From NCBI RefSeq assembly GCF_907164915.1, contig NC_061866.1, forward strand, positions 24,197,905 through 24,261,904: a stretch of DNA of 64,000 bases. Reading direction: 5' to 3'. The notes below the pieces were generated by a model. It saw only the letters and a list, made by a program, of their open reading frames with translations. It ran no database searches and was not told the origin of the DNA. This document shows, piece after piece, positions 39,869-51,619 of this stretch. Positions within the stretch are counted from its first letter, which is position 1. Each line of letters opens with the position of its first letter. A program made the position numbers and the translations under genes. The DNA is from Impatiens glandulifera. Its lineage: Eukaryota; Streptophyta; Magnoliopsida; Ericales; Balsaminaceae.

Positions 39869-42120
39869 CTAAGGATTTGATGATCCCCCCTTTTCTTTTT
39901 CCTTTTGCCTTTCTTCCTCCTCTTTCCATTCTCGTTCTCTTCTTTCCGCGTCAATTTGCCATCCGGTGAATACACTTGATATACCGGGATTTCGCTGGTT
40001 GAACCGGAAGGCACCGCCTATTGGTCTAGGTGGATGAGATGATTGTGCAATGATCGGACCGGAACTTGTAAATGCGGTTGATGTCTCAACTGCTTTCTTC
40101 TTCCGCGGGTTAAGTTGTGCAACGTCCTCTTCTTCTTCATTTAGGGGTTCCTCGAGCTGACCAGCCGGTTGATACTCTTCAACACCGCTTTGTTCTACCT
40201 GATACACCAAGCTCGCAATCTTCTTTCTTTTATTCTTGTTCCTTGTTTTCATTGAGTGCGAAGCTTGTGCTGGTGTGGTTTCCGGTTGAGCGTCCTTTTC
40301 CGCCTCATTGACTTGCTTGGCCAACTCGTGGTCCTTGTCTTCGGTTTCTTTTCTTAACCGTTCCCTAGCATCTTCTTCGGCTTGAATTCTACGAGTTGTT
40401 TTGGCATCCAGACGAATCTTCTCTTGAGTTCTATCCGCTTACAGCTTAGACAACTCCTCAATCTGAGCTGCCATATCTTGCATCATTTCAAGCAGGGGAG
40501 CGGTTGCTGTTTTAACAGACTCGTCAATCATTGTCTTGATTAATGTTTGAACCGTTTCGATAATTTCAGAGTGAATGGATGCCCGGACGGTTTCAACCAG
40601 ATCGGCTTGAACGGTTGCAATTTTGGCATCTGTAGCAATGTTGTACTCGTTAAGGGAGGAGATGATTGTGTCAACAACAACTTCGTTTATTTGCTCAAGT
40701 CCCGGAGTCTGATCAGTCTGAGATGAAGGTCTGCTCCCGTTGTTCTCTTGTTCCGTTTCATGCATCTGATGCTTCTTTTTCCTGTTTTCTGCCGACTTGG
40801 AAGATTCTCCGGTATTGAAGATTGGTTTTCTTTGAAAATGATCGGCATGCAACATAAGATTTTTGCACTCCTCTCTCCATTCTGCCTCTAGCCGGTCAAC
40901 ATTGCGGGCGAGATGATCCCTTACTGTCTGAAACCGCTCAATCATTCTTGACTCCATCGGAGTTAGTTCCGCTCTTTCTGCCTTCTTAAAGGCATCATTT
41001 ACCGCTTGCAACTTGGCGTATTCCTCCATCATAGGAGTTTTAACATATGCGGCTTGGATGACTTCGGTACCCGTGACCTTGAGGGCTTCCTCTTCTAGTG
41101 CCAAGAGTTTCTCCCAATATTCATTTCCGTTAAGATCAGGGATCATGTCTGAAAGCTTCGTTTCACAACGCAACCTGACCCATAAGTGATACGGGGTGGC
41201 CAGCTCTTCGGCCTCCTTATTCATATCCTAGATGAAAGATTGGAACATCGCTTCTTCTTCTGCTGCTGAGATAGATACCTCGGCTTCGGGTGATATTTCA
41301 GACTGTCTGGGGCCGGTTTGTAGTGCACTTTATCCTCTCACCGGAGAACTTTCAATGAGGACTTCTTTACCTTTGTTAACCTGAGATGGACCTTCAGGTG
41401 TGATCGATGGGTTTGTCGGCCCATCTTGAGCCAGTTGAGGATTTGATTCGGTTGGAACAGATTTGTCCCCAACCGAACCGGATGGTACCTTTCCTTCGTT
41501 GTTTCCTTCCTAAGCCGGAGGAGTGATGTTTCTGAGTTGGCCGTTTCTTCGACCGGATGAATTTCAGGCTGGCCGGTTGCCCCAACCTGATCAGTTTTCT
41601 AGAGAAGACTTGTGACATCGTCTTCCGTTTCATGAGTAGCATTTTGGACTACGTCCTCTATGACCTTTGATGTTCTCAATCCCACATCGTCGATTATATC
41701 GTCAAGGTTTTTGGTTGGAGATTTAGAGTTTTCGGATTGAGCGCTAACCTCCATAGCCGAATTCTCCTTTGATTTGGAATGAGTTTTTTGGCTCCATGAG
41801 GGTTTGGCTTGCCTTGATGAAGGAGAATCAGCTACGTTTGGACAGACAGTGTTGAGCGGAATCGGCTGAAGTAGCTATTTAGTTCTTTTTGGTGATTTCT
41901 CCGAGGATAAAGTTTTCTCGCAGTCTTCCGGTTTCTTGACGCTTTTCTTCTCCGATTTCTTTACCCTTCCCCTTTTCTGCGGGACTTCTATTTGTATAGC
42001 CTTTCCCTTTGGATCGGCTTATTTCGAACTCTCACCAGCCGGTGCAACCGAACTGACTTTTTTTGCGGATTTAGCCCTTGTAGCTTTCGGCCTGGCCGTC
42101 TTAGTAGTTCTTTTGCTCAT
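39869..42120 (-). pseudogene. B2 xORF4: coiled-coil tail
   Basis: Begins MSKRTTKTARPK (42120), continuous with xORF3 through a Gln codon. Pieces: basic linker, acidic centre (41642-41394), the 261-codon helical piece 41224-40439 (LTPMESRMIERFQTVRDHL..., ETVRASIHSEIIETVQTLIKTMI), 40324-39869 ending GGSSNP. A TAG at 41228-41230 replaces a CAG present in B1; a TAA at 40439 replaces CAA. Confidence 0.8.
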
Positions 42121-42801
42121 TTGCTCAGAGGTTAAAATATTACCGGATGCGAGAGGTTCACCTTCACCGATTTCGACTTGAAGGAACCGTAGGATCTTCC
42201 CAATCTACATGGCGTAGGCTTGAACCCGACCGTTCATTTTCACTAACATTTCGCAGAACTGTTCGAACAGAACAGTTCCCTAATCAATCTTGTCGCTGCT
42301 AACAATCGCCATCAGCATTTACAGCTTCATCTTTGTCAGATTATCGAAATTTCCTCCTTTACCCTGAAGCGGCTTGGATATGATATCCACCAGCCATCTG
42401 AACTCTGGCTTAAGTTTGTTCTTCCGGCTGGAGTGAGACACCAGATCCGTGTCATCACTTGAGATGGCTAGCCGGACAACATTAAATTCCGCAGCCGATA
42501 AGCTTGACTTGAAGTCCTTCCCAGTATTCGGCAAACCGAGAGCTTCCGAGAAGAGTTCTTCTGTGATGTTAACTGCCTTGCTGTACACGGTGGCGGAGAC
42601 TATCCTCTTCGTCAGAGTCTCCGTTTCCAGAAACTCTTCAACTTCCGACAGATGCACGAAGAACGGGCCATAAAGGTAGGTTTCTAACCCAGAATCCCTT
42701 AAGGATTGAAGCACAACTTTGTGTTCTTTTGCAGCGTGTTCATCGATGTCGTTGAAATCAACCTGCAAGATGTATTTGAAAAGTGTTTTATCTGATTCCA
42801 T
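42121..42801 (-). pseudogene. B2 xORF3: N-terminal xORF domain
   Basis: The ATG at 42801 (MESDKTLFKYILQVDFNDI); open for 160 codons with SGLETYLYGPF, VEEFLETE, VNITEELFSEALGLPNTG, LKPEFRWLVDIISKPLQG; a stop at 42319 and further stops before the join to the tail. Promoter as in A and B1. Confidence 0.84.
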
Positions 42802-42909
42802 GACGAGATTATGTAACGAAGAAGTTGAAGATCAGAGAGGATCGGAATGCAAGAGAGTGCTTGAGTTTTTTAGAGAGAGAAAGTGTGAGCAAATAATGAA
42901 ATGTTTGTC

Positions 42910-43075
42910 TTATATAGGGAGCGGTTTTGAACGGTTAGAAGTTGAACCGTCACTTCATTCTGCGTTTTGGCGCCAATTTTCCCTCCAAAAGTTACTGTAG
43001 TAACTTTAGGTGGTAATTGCGGAGAATAACTATGGGCGGTAAATTTTGTGGGCGGTAAACCGTGAGCGGTAAACA
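42910..43075 (-). promoter_or_regulatory. B2 xORF3 promoter: TATA, TTGGCGCCAA, GGCGGTAA repeats
   Basis: TATATAA (- strand) at 42910-42916, 109 bp before the ATG; TTGGCGCCAA at 42967-42976; GGCGGTAA repeats (+ strand) at about 43035-43075. Confidence 0.8.
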
Positions 43076-43228
43076 TTGAATTTTCAGATTTGTTTTGATA
43101 TTTGATTTTCTTGACCGGAAAATTTTGTTAACCGGAAGCTTTGGTTAACCGGAAATCTTTTATTTACTCAGATCAGAACCGGAAAGAAACTTATGATAGA
43201 AACCGGAGACTTAAAGATATGAAATTCT

Positions 43229-44071
43229 TTATATTAAGCCGAAACAAAAGAAGATGAAGTGGTTATCTGGTCGTACAACAAAATGACCAGAATAACCGGA
43301 AACTACACAAATTTTAAGAAGATCGAGCCACTCCCCCTCGATCATTCTGTCAACCCATTCATCCACGGTGTTGTCGGTTCGTTCCTCAATCCTCGATATC
43401 CATCTGTTCAGCATGGGTCGAGTCATGGTGTTGGCCGGTCCGACAGGAACACCGGGTCCATGGTTGGAACGATGAACTTGCAGGAATCGGCTAATTTGGG
43501 GAGCGAAACCGATCCTTCCCCTTGGAGTTGAAACAAGTTTCTTCAAATTATTGAAGAGATATGAAGCCCAGTTTATGGGCGATTGTCTAACGATGGCTAT
43601 CATGATATCAAAAGCCTCCCGGTTATAGTTTTGGTTAGGCATTCGGCCCATGATAGACCGCTGGACCAAGTCATGAAATACTTGGTATTGGGGTGCAAGG
43701 TCATCCTTTTCTCTGTATTCATCAACCGAATGAATGGAGCTGGAAAATATGAAGGCATAGTCTTCTTTGACCGGAAAATACGGCGTTGGAAAATTCGAAA
43801 ATCCTTCGGTTGGAAGTTCGAAGAAGTATGCAAAGTGCTCCTCGGTGAGCCGATGAAATCTTCCGTCAATGATGGTCCTTATGCTGTCATCATCAAGTAT
43901 GTGCCCATTGTTGAAAAATTCATACACCTCCTCTTCGAGGATGGTGTCTGAACCCTCGAGAAACTGTTGTAACCCAGATTCTACGATTGGTGAGAAGATG
44001 GTTTCTTCAAACCTAGAATTCAACACTTCATAGAAGTCGACGATAATGGTGTTTCTCATTTCAGCATTCAT
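43229..44071 (-). CDS. B2 xORF2: intact accessory frame, 280 aa
   Basis: The ATG at 44071 opens a frame that stays clear to 43229. Motifs: IIVDF, SGLQQFLEGSDTILEEEVYEFFNNG, FHRLTEEHFAYFFELPTEGFSNF, KDDLAPQYQVFHDLVQRSIMGRM, INWASYLFNNLKKLVS, NRWISRIEER, GEWLDLL. B1 stops after GEWLDLL; B2 has lost that stop and reads about 30 codons into the 3' hairpin. No membrane segment or catalytic signature. The best preserved xORF2. Confidence 0.85.
   Translation of the reverse strand: MNAEMRNTIIVDFYEVLNSRFEETIFSPIVESGLQQFLEGSDTILEEEVYEFFNNGHILDDDSIRTIIDGRFHRLTEEHFAYFFELPTEGFSNFPTPYFPVKEDYAFIFSSSIHSVDEYREKDDLAPQYQVFHDLVQRSIMGRMPNQNYNREAFDIMIAIVRQSPINWASYLFNNLKKLVSTPRGRIGFAPQISRFLQVHRSNHGPGVPVGPANTMTRPMLNRWISRIEERTDNTVDEWVDRMIEGEWLDLLKICVVSGYSGHFVVRPDNHFIFFCFGLI
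43261..43297 (-). other. B2 hairpin after xORF2
   Basis: GGTTATCTGGTC (43261-43272), loop GTACAACAAAAT, GACCAGAATAACC (43285-43297): a 12-bp stem with one bulge. B1 has TTTT/AAAA where B2 has TTAT/ATAA, a compensated change. Confidence 0.88.
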
Positions 44072-44178
44072 TTTCAAGAGAAGATTTGAACAGAGAGTGA
44101 ATGAGTTTTTGAGGATTCGAGCTTAGAGAGAGAAGACAATATTTGAAGTGTGATTTGATGAAGAAGGATGAAGCCCCC

Positions 44179-44185
44179 TTTTATA
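44179..44185 (-). promoter_or_regulatory. B2 xORF2 TATA box
   Basis: TATAAAA on the - strand, 108 bp before the ATG at 44071, with a CTCTCTCTAAG leader tract. Confidence 0.76.
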
Positions 44186-44445
44186 ATACAGGCAGTTGGT
44201 TGCATTTAATGAGAATATTTGAAAAATCAGACCGTTTATGTATAGTCATAAAGGCTTATCAATTTTCAAGGGAATAATAGATTGTCTAGTCTATTCGGAT
44301 TAAGCATGCTTCTTGGAAAGCGAACATTTCAGTTATCAAGACTAATTTGATTTTATTTGGTGTAGCGCATTTAATGTCTTTTATTCCTTTAGGATTCCTT
44401 TGTTTTCGACCGAAAAGGAAAGATAAGATTTTCATTAATGAAACG

Positions 44446-44482
44446 TACCAAACCGGTAGTACAACAAAATTACAGGTTTGAT
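44446..44482 (-). other. B2 hairpin after xORF1, one mismatch
   Basis: CCAAACCGGTA, loop GTACAACAAAAT (44459-44470), then TACAGGTTTG: the B1 stem with a C-to-A change in one arm. The loop is unchanged. Confidence 0.75.
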
Positions 44483-44507
44483 GATTGAGGAAAGAGATGA
44501 AAAAGAT

Positions 44508-45244
44508 TTAGACATTAGATGAACCGGCAGGTTGATTCTTCTTAGCCCTTGCATCTTTCCACCGGTCGATTAGCTCCTGAATTCTCTCCTTCGTAAGCAC
44601 GTGCTTCGGGTGAAGAGTGACGAAGGGCCCGGAATGGATGTCCAGACTTAAACAGAACCCGCTTAGCTGAGGAACGTAGTCGGTTTTGTTTGAGAGAATC
44701 ATCTTCTTCAGGTTGCTGAAGATGATCCAGGACCAGGTCACCGGAGTCCCAACCGTGACTGCAATCATCATTTCGAAGAGCCTCTGGGTATAATAATAGC
44801 TCTCCTCTCTACCCAGAACGGACTTTCCCAGAATCTCACAAAGAATCTGGTACTTGTGAGATAGTTGACTCTTAGCACCCAGGGCTTAACCGGGATGTTG
44901 GAGTTGGAAAACCGATGACACATTTCTTCAATGGTCACCGGGGAGTAAGTGAGATCGGTTACCCCTTCAGTGGGTAAACCGCAGTATTCAGCGAAATCCG
45001 TCTCGCTGAATAGAAAAGATTGACCGTAGACTCGTGCCACGATAATGTCTCGGTGCACTTCTTTTGCTGTTTCGAAGAACTTATCGACTACCAAGTAGTC
45101 GATGATGAATTTGTTCTCCAAAAATCTTCTTAGCCCGCTTCTTTCAACGGCTAAGAACATGTCCTTGATTTCGTGGTCTTCATATTGGTATATGGAGTTG
45201 AAGTCAGCCAACAAAATTTTCTTGGCGAGTAGATCGGAGTTCAT
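44508..45244 (-). pseudogene. B2 xORF1: first accessory gene, one frameshift
   Basis: The ATG at 45244 (MNSDLLAKKILLADF). Open to about 44880, where a small deletion shifts the frame. The second part (44771-44508) carries TPVTWSWIIFSNLKKMILSNKT, HPKHVLTKERIQELIDRW and the natural stop at 44508-44510. Here the codon that is TAG in B1 is CAG. About 246 residues when read through. Confidence 0.86.
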
Positions 45245-45322
45245 GTTCTTGTGATAGTTTTAGTTCAAGCAATCTTTGTGAATAGTGAATTTTGTGAAGT
45301 TTTGTGAAGAGTGAAGGGTTGT

Positions 45323-45518
45323 TTATATATCCAGGGGTTCGGCTAGATTAGTAGGTTAAGCATGCTTAGTGATGTCATCGATTAATTAATAGGCTTTAAC
45401 TTGTTGAAGTGTATAATGTTTATTTCCAATGAAGAATTAATAATTACTAAGGATATTTATGATGACAATAAATCTATTGACAAGATGTTAGTCTCCCTCT
45501 CTTGATGATGGACACGTG
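45323..45518 (-). promoter_or_regulatory. B2 xORF1 promoter: TATA box and G-box
   Basis: TATATAA (- strand) at 45323-45329, 79 bp before the ATG; CACGTG at 45513-45518 within GACACGTGTCGTCATC, as in A. Confidence 0.75.
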
Positions 45519-45957
45519 TCGTCATCTCGATTGAGGAACACTTTTTTATAGATTATAGGCTTCATTTCTTAAGGTGTGCATGAAAACGCGGTTAGTTGTC
45601 CCAAGTTAACCGGAAAAATTCAGTTCATCTAAACCATGATGCATTTATACAAATTGGTTTTCCATGACCGGTTTTAATTGGATATCTTATTCCGGTGTGA
45701 AGAAATATTGAATCGCATCCACATTTGTTCAGCTTTGGATTTAACTTATCCGCTTTACCACGTCATTTGAACCGCTTAGTATGTATACATGTGATTTGAT
45801 ATCATGAAGTGATCAGGCATAACCAGAGACTTCCTCCCGGTTTGCATCCTTAAATGTTTAATGGCCTATTTGGATACGGTTTGAGAAGCAAGAGTTTCTC
45901 CCTGAACGCATACCCCGGTTTTTCATGATAAAGTATATAAACAACATGCATGGATGA

Positions 45958-47637
45958 TCATGGTATAAGTTGCTTGCTATCAATAAGTCCTAAAATATTT
46001 CTGAAATGAGAAAACTTGGCTTCCTGTAGCGGTTTGGTGAAGATGTCAGCTACTTGTTGCTCAGTTGAGACGTATTCCAGCCGGATGTGCTTCTGTTGAA
46101 CATGCTCCCGGATGAAATGATGTCTTATGTCAATGTGTTTCGTTCTTGAGTGCAACACCGAATTGTATGTAATCGCTATTGCACTGGTGTTGTCACGGAA
46201 TATTGGTGATTCTTTAGCTATTACACCAAAATCTCTTAGTTGATGTTGGATCTAGAGGAGTTATGGACAGCAGCTTCCGGCTGCTAGGTACTCTGCCTCT
46301 TCGGCTGATGTTGCAACTGAAATTTGCTTCTTGCTGTTCCATGAGACAAGCCGGTCTCCCAGAAATTGGCAAGTCCCACTTGTACTATTTCTATCGATTT
46401 TGCATCCTGCGTAATCCGCGTCTGAGTAACTTATGAGATTAAAACTTGAATCTTTTGGGTACCAAAGTCCCACATCTTGAGTCCCTTTCAGATATTTTAA
46501 GATTCTTTTAGCCGCGGTGTAGTGTGATTGCTTTGGATTAGCTTGAAATCTCCCGCATACTCCGACTGCAAACAGAATGTCTGGTCGGCTGGTTGTTAGA
46601 TAGAGCAGAGATCCAATCATTCCTCGATATGCCGTGATGTCAACAACTTGACCATCCTCATCTTTGTCTAACTTTACGGAAGAGCTCATTGGTGTAGCCG
46701 CCTCAGCACATGTGTCCATTCCAAATTTCTTCAGCAGTTCGGCTGTGTACTTTGGCTGGCTTATGAACATTCCGGTTTCGATCTGCTTAACCTAAAGTCC
46801 TAGGAAGAAACTCAGTTCTCCCATCATACTCATTTGAAATTTGTCAGTCATCATTTTTGAGAATTTATCACATATCTTTGGATCGGTTGATCCAAAAATA
46901 ATATCATCAACATAGATTTGAACGAGTAATATATGTTCCTTTTTCTCAAATTTGAAAAGTGTTTTATCGACTGAACCTATGGTAAACTTGTGATCAAATA
47001 AGAATTGCGTTAATGTGTCATACCAGGCTCTCGGAGCCTATTTCAAACCATAAAGGGCTTTGTTTAGCCGGTAAACATGATTTTCATATTCTGAATTTTT
47101 AAAACCTGGAGGTTGATTAACATACACCTCTTCATTTACTTTACCGTTTAGAAAAGCGCTTTTAACATCCATTTGAAAGAATTTGAAAATTTTGAAAGCT
47201 ACAAATGCTATAAATATTCTAATGGCCTCAAGTCTAGCTACAAGAGCGGATGATTCTTCAAAATCAATGCCTTCTTCCTATTTATAGCCTTGAGCCACTA
47301 ACCGGGTCTTGTTCCTCGTAACTAAACCGTCTTCATTGAGTTTATTTCTGAATACCCATCGTGTTCTTATAACTGGTTTGTTTTTCGGTCTAGGGACTAG
47401 GTACCAGACTTTATTTCTCTCAAACTCGTTTAGTTCCTCTTGCATTTCTAGGATCCAGTCGGGATCTGACAACGCTTCATCCACCTTTTTCAGCTCAATT
47501 TGTGTAATGAAAGCTGAGTTTTCATAGTGTTCCAAATTTTGTTGCCTAGTTCGGACGGGTGAGGATATGTTACCTATTACTAGTTCAAAAGGATGACTTT
47601 TGTTCCTTCTGAGGATTATCCGAGACGTGTCTTCCAA
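45958..47637 (-). pseudogene. B2 pol: reverse transcriptase and RNase H
   Basis: [28 protein letters not shown] then TAG (a Gln codon in B1), [25 protein letters not shown] at 47038-47040 in LKQAPR, YVDD at 46903-46914, MGELSFFLGL. RNase H 46770-45958: SYSDADYAGCKIDR, EEAEYLAAGSCC, SRTKHIDIRHHFIREHV, FTKPLQEAKFSHFRNILGL, KQLIP, stop. Best preserved RNase H of the window. Confidence 0.92.
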
Positions 47638-48660
47638 GCGTTCGGTTGGCTGATCAAGGTTAGACTGATCGGTAGGCTGAACAGAGTCAGGCCGACCGAT
47701 TTCTTCAGTTGAAACTAAAGAGTCAACTTTTTGCGGTAAAGCAGCTTGAACAGGCTAGGGTTCAGCATCAACCGCTTGATCATTGACAAAACATCTATAA
47801 ACTGGAACTTCATCTTCATCATCAGAATACATATTGAAATTTTCCATTCTGTTGTGAAGGTCGAAGGGTAATGTAGTGTTTCTTCAACCGATTCATCAAA
47901 AACAACGTGAGATGTTTCTTCAATTGTTAAAGTTCTAGTATTATAAATTCTATATGCCTTACTTACAGTTGAATATCCTTACATTATTCTTTCATCGGAT
48001 TTAGCATCAAAAGCGGTCAAATAACTTTTGCCTTTGTTGTGAACAAAATATTTACTACCGAAAATTCTAAAATACCGTATGTTTGGAATTCGATCATAGA
48101 ATATCTCAAAAGGGGTTTTAGAAAAATGTTTAGTTACTAGAGACCGGTTTTGAGTATAGCATGCGGTATTGATAGCCTCGGCCCAGAATTTTTGAGCAAT
48201 GCCCGAATTGGCTATCATTGACCTTGCGGCTTCCTTGAGAGTTCGGTTTCTTCTCTCAGCCAGACCATTTTGTTGAGGATTTCTGGCACTAGACAACTCG
48301 TGTCTAATACCGGAATCATCAAGAAAAGTAGTTAGTTTTCTGTTTGTAAATTCAGTTCCTCTATCACTTCTGATTTTGTTTACCCGAATAGATTTTTTAT
48401 TTTGTATTCTCAAAATCAGTTTAATCAGGTTTGGTGTTACTTGATTTTTAGAGGCTAAAAATATTACCCAAGTAAATTTAGAATAATCATCAATAACTAC
48501 CATAGTATATTGCATGCCTCCTAGACTTGTTACTCTAACCGGACTAAACAGATCCATATGCAGGAGTTCTAAACATCATTCGGATTGATGATTTCCTTTA
48601 CTTTTGAAAGAAGACTTTATTTTCTTACCCATCTAACATGCATCACATACTTTAATTTTT
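47638..48660 (-). pseudogene. B2 integrase
   Basis: The frame 48557-47979 (192 codons) spans the core: MDLFSPVRVTSLGG, YSKFTWVIFLASKN, RSDRGTEFTNRKL, PQQNGLAERRNRTLKEAARSMI, FWAEAINTACYTQNRSL. The Arg that is TGA in A and B1 is intact here. D, D and E are all present. C-terminal tail and linker broken by a stop near 47979 and indels. Confidence 0.9.
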
Positions 48661-48755
48661 GAAAACTTGACATTTGGAAAACCGTAAACTAATTCCCTAG
48701 AGCATATGAAGTTTATTGTTTTGAAGTTCAAATGGTTTAGCCGTTTGTGCCAGAG

Positions 48756-49223
48756 CTAGTTTGGGTCGTTTCCAACTATCATGCATACGGGATTTTCAAA
48801 CTTAGTTTTCCAATCAACTTTGTAAATGTTTCCCATTCGGTTACCGGTTAATAAAATATCATTTTGATGATCTTTAACTAAGCATGCATTTTTATGAAAC
48901 TCAACTTTGTATCCTACATCGCACATTTGACTTATGCTTAACAGGTTGAAATTCAAGTTCTCTACCAATAATACATTATTTATAGACAGGTTACCATGGA
49001 CAATCTTACCCTTGCCCACAGTTCTACCTTTCGAGTTGTCACCAAATGTGATAACTGCTCCAGTTTCGTAAGTGATATCTGCTAGTAGTCCACTGTTACC
49101 GGTCATGTGTCTTGAGCATCCACTGTCCAGATACCATTCCGAGTTCATTAACCGGTTGCTTATCCTAACCTTTAAGAAAAAGATATTTACACCCTTTTGG
49201 TACCCATATTCAGTTGGGTCCAT
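48756..49223 (-). pseudogene. B2 protease, largely intact
   Basis: SEWYLDSGCSRHMTGNSGLL with the complete Asp-Ser-Gly triad, followed by VITFGDNSKGR and GKGKIVHGNLSINNVLLVENLNFNLLSISQMCD. The only copy in this window with an unaltered protease triad. The flanking frame is broken, so the polyprotein is not continuous. Confidence 0.88.
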
Positions 49224-51077
49224 GGTGGATTAGTCCCTTTGGGATCCATACTTGAATAAGTCGGATCACTTTCCCGGTATTAGTTCTTATGGTATCTAGC
49301 TTAACTTCTTGATCTTTGCTCAAGAACGCCTTATATCGAGGTGATGAGTGTTTTTAAGGTTGAGGTGCAATTGTTTTATTTTCGTTTATCTTCTATCCGA
49401 TTGACTTTCCTTCTCTCAGGATGAAGCCATTTTTCCGATTCGGTTGGACTTACATACTTTGGTTCCGGTTTTATGACAGTTTCTGCCTCATTATTGGTTG
49501 AAGAGCTCTTGACAAATCTTACGAAAGGAAGATTGTCTTTTGTGAGTTTCATCCAGTTAGATTGATTTGATTTGTTTGACTTTGTATTGTTTGTATTCAA
49601 CACCAAATTTACACTTATGATGCCTTTTATATTTGTACATCTGATCTACGGCTTTACGGGATCTTTCCCAAGCAGCCGTAAAATACAGTGTTCATTCATT
49701 TTCTTGAGTTACCGGTTGAACTATCTCCTCATTCTCTAAGGATAGTTTAACCAGTTCATATACTGTGGTTTCGCATGGCTCACCAGCGGTACCACTTGAC
49801 TCTACGGTTTTATGTTCTACTAGAGTCGGTATATAAGCAGATATGTTTCTGAATTTAGCGACCATTTCGTTGAGTGCAGAAATCAGATCTTCCTTAGTAA
49901 ATTCATCAGAAGAGAAATCAAATACCTCTTCGTCGTTTTCCATGAAGCATGTTACTCTCTCCTCATCATTTTCGTTATCGGAGTACGCCCATTCACTTCC
50001 GCCGTCGGATGCGATGAATGCCTTTTGTATTTCCTTTCCTTCATCGGCTTGCTTGTTTTCATTTCTTCGGTAATCGTTTCGTTGGTTGTCATTTCTCCGG
50101 TAATTGTTCCCTTGATAGTTGTTACCTTGATACCGGTTACCCTAGTAGTTGTTGCCTTCGTAGTTGCTTTCCGGTTTTCGATCATCTCTTCTTGGTTTCC
50201 TACATTCTGACCTAAAATGTCCAAAACCATCACAGTTATAACATCTTTTATTTGATTTATCAACATAATTATAATTGAAATTGTTGTTAGATGGCGGTTG
50301 GTTCTTCTTCATGAATCTCCAAAATTTCTGAGCTAGCATCGCCATCACATCTTCACTAATCTAGTCAGCGTTTTTGACTGGAGCCGGAGCGGTTGATACT
50401 TGGACCGCCGGTTCCACCGATGTAACTAGAGCTCTAGTTGCAGTTGACGTAGATGCCTCGTCTTCGATTCGAGTCTTGATCTCGAACTCATATGCTTTCA
50501 GATCTTCGAACACATCATGCAGTTTCATCTGCCCAAGATTTCTTGACTCCCTCATCACCATGGTTTTGATATCCCATATGCTCGGCAGTGATCTTAAAGC
50601 TTTAATAATTACTTCCCGGTTGTCGTATCTTTTTCCGAGTGTTTGTAGTTCGTTGACCACACTGGTGAACCGGTTGCTGAATTCTTTCATGTTTTCTCCC
50701 GGTTTCATCCTGATGTTCTCATATTTTTGAGTAGCCACCAAGATTTTGTTCTCTTTTGTTCTTTCGTTTCCTTCAAGGATCTGAATGATCGTCTCCCAGG
50801 CTTCCTTTGCATTATCACAATCTAATATTTTGTTCATTGTGTTATCGTCTATAGCCTTGTAGATGTGTCTCATTCAATGGTTGTCCAGGTTACTCCTTCT
50901 TCGATATTCAGTTGTCCATGCGTCTATCTCCTTGTTGATCTTGATTGGCCCTTCCTTCAGAACTCTGCTCATCTCATCATCCAGCGTAATCAGATTAAGA
51001 TATATATGTTTCTTCCAACTACTAAACGCTTCACTGTTTAGCATTGGTGGCTTGTCGTTGTGGGTCATGCTTCCCAT
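49224..51077 (-). pseudogene. B2 gag and gag-protease spacer
   Basis: The ATG at 51077 (MGSMTHNDKPPMLNSEAFSSW); TGA at 50874-50876 and TAG at 50361-50363 (CAG in A and B1); core 50873-50364. CCHC knuckle CYNCDGFGHFRSEC intact (about 50200-50245), then YQGNN/YRRNDNQ repeats interrupted by a TAG near 50145. Spacer with EFTKEDLISALNEM (49943-49692) and SEKWLHPERRKVN (49606-49376). Confidence 0.9.
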
Positions 51078-51108
51078 CTTCTTTGGTTGCTTGAGTGTTA
51101 AGAACCTC

Positions 51109-51120
51109 GCTCTGATACCA
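51109..51120 (-). other. B2 primer-binding site
   Basis: GCTCTGATACCA on the + strand, i.e. TGGTATCAGAGC in sense, two bases inside the 5' LTR. Confidence 0.95.
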
Positions 51121-51619
51121 CTTGTTAGGATCGGGGTTGCCCTTGGAGGACCGGGGTGTTCCGGTTTAGAAGGGTTGACCGCTTACAACACAACACACGC
51201 TCTACTTGGTGATAGTCCGGTTAGAGACTAAAACCGTTCTCAACACTACGCAAACTGTCACAGACTCTTGAACCGGGTTCAAGGGCGGAAATGTCTGTTT
51301 CAGCTTGAAGCAACACACACGACTTGGATGAGGTTTATGAGGAGTCGGTTTAAGAAGTATGTATATACCGGTTTTGATTATAGGAGTAGGATTATATTTC
51401 GGTTAATGTATTTCGGTTTTAGAGTAAATAAGCAGGAAATAAGCAAAAGACACGAGACAAGATTTTTTATGGATGTTCGGAGCAAATCCTCCTACGTCAC
51501 CCCTTCTTCTCAGATTATAAGAAGGATCTCCACTAACTTTCAAAGTTACAACACTTACAATGCCGGTCGAGCCTAACTCGCTACTCGCTAGTTACACCAA
51601 TTCACTCTTGATGTAATAC

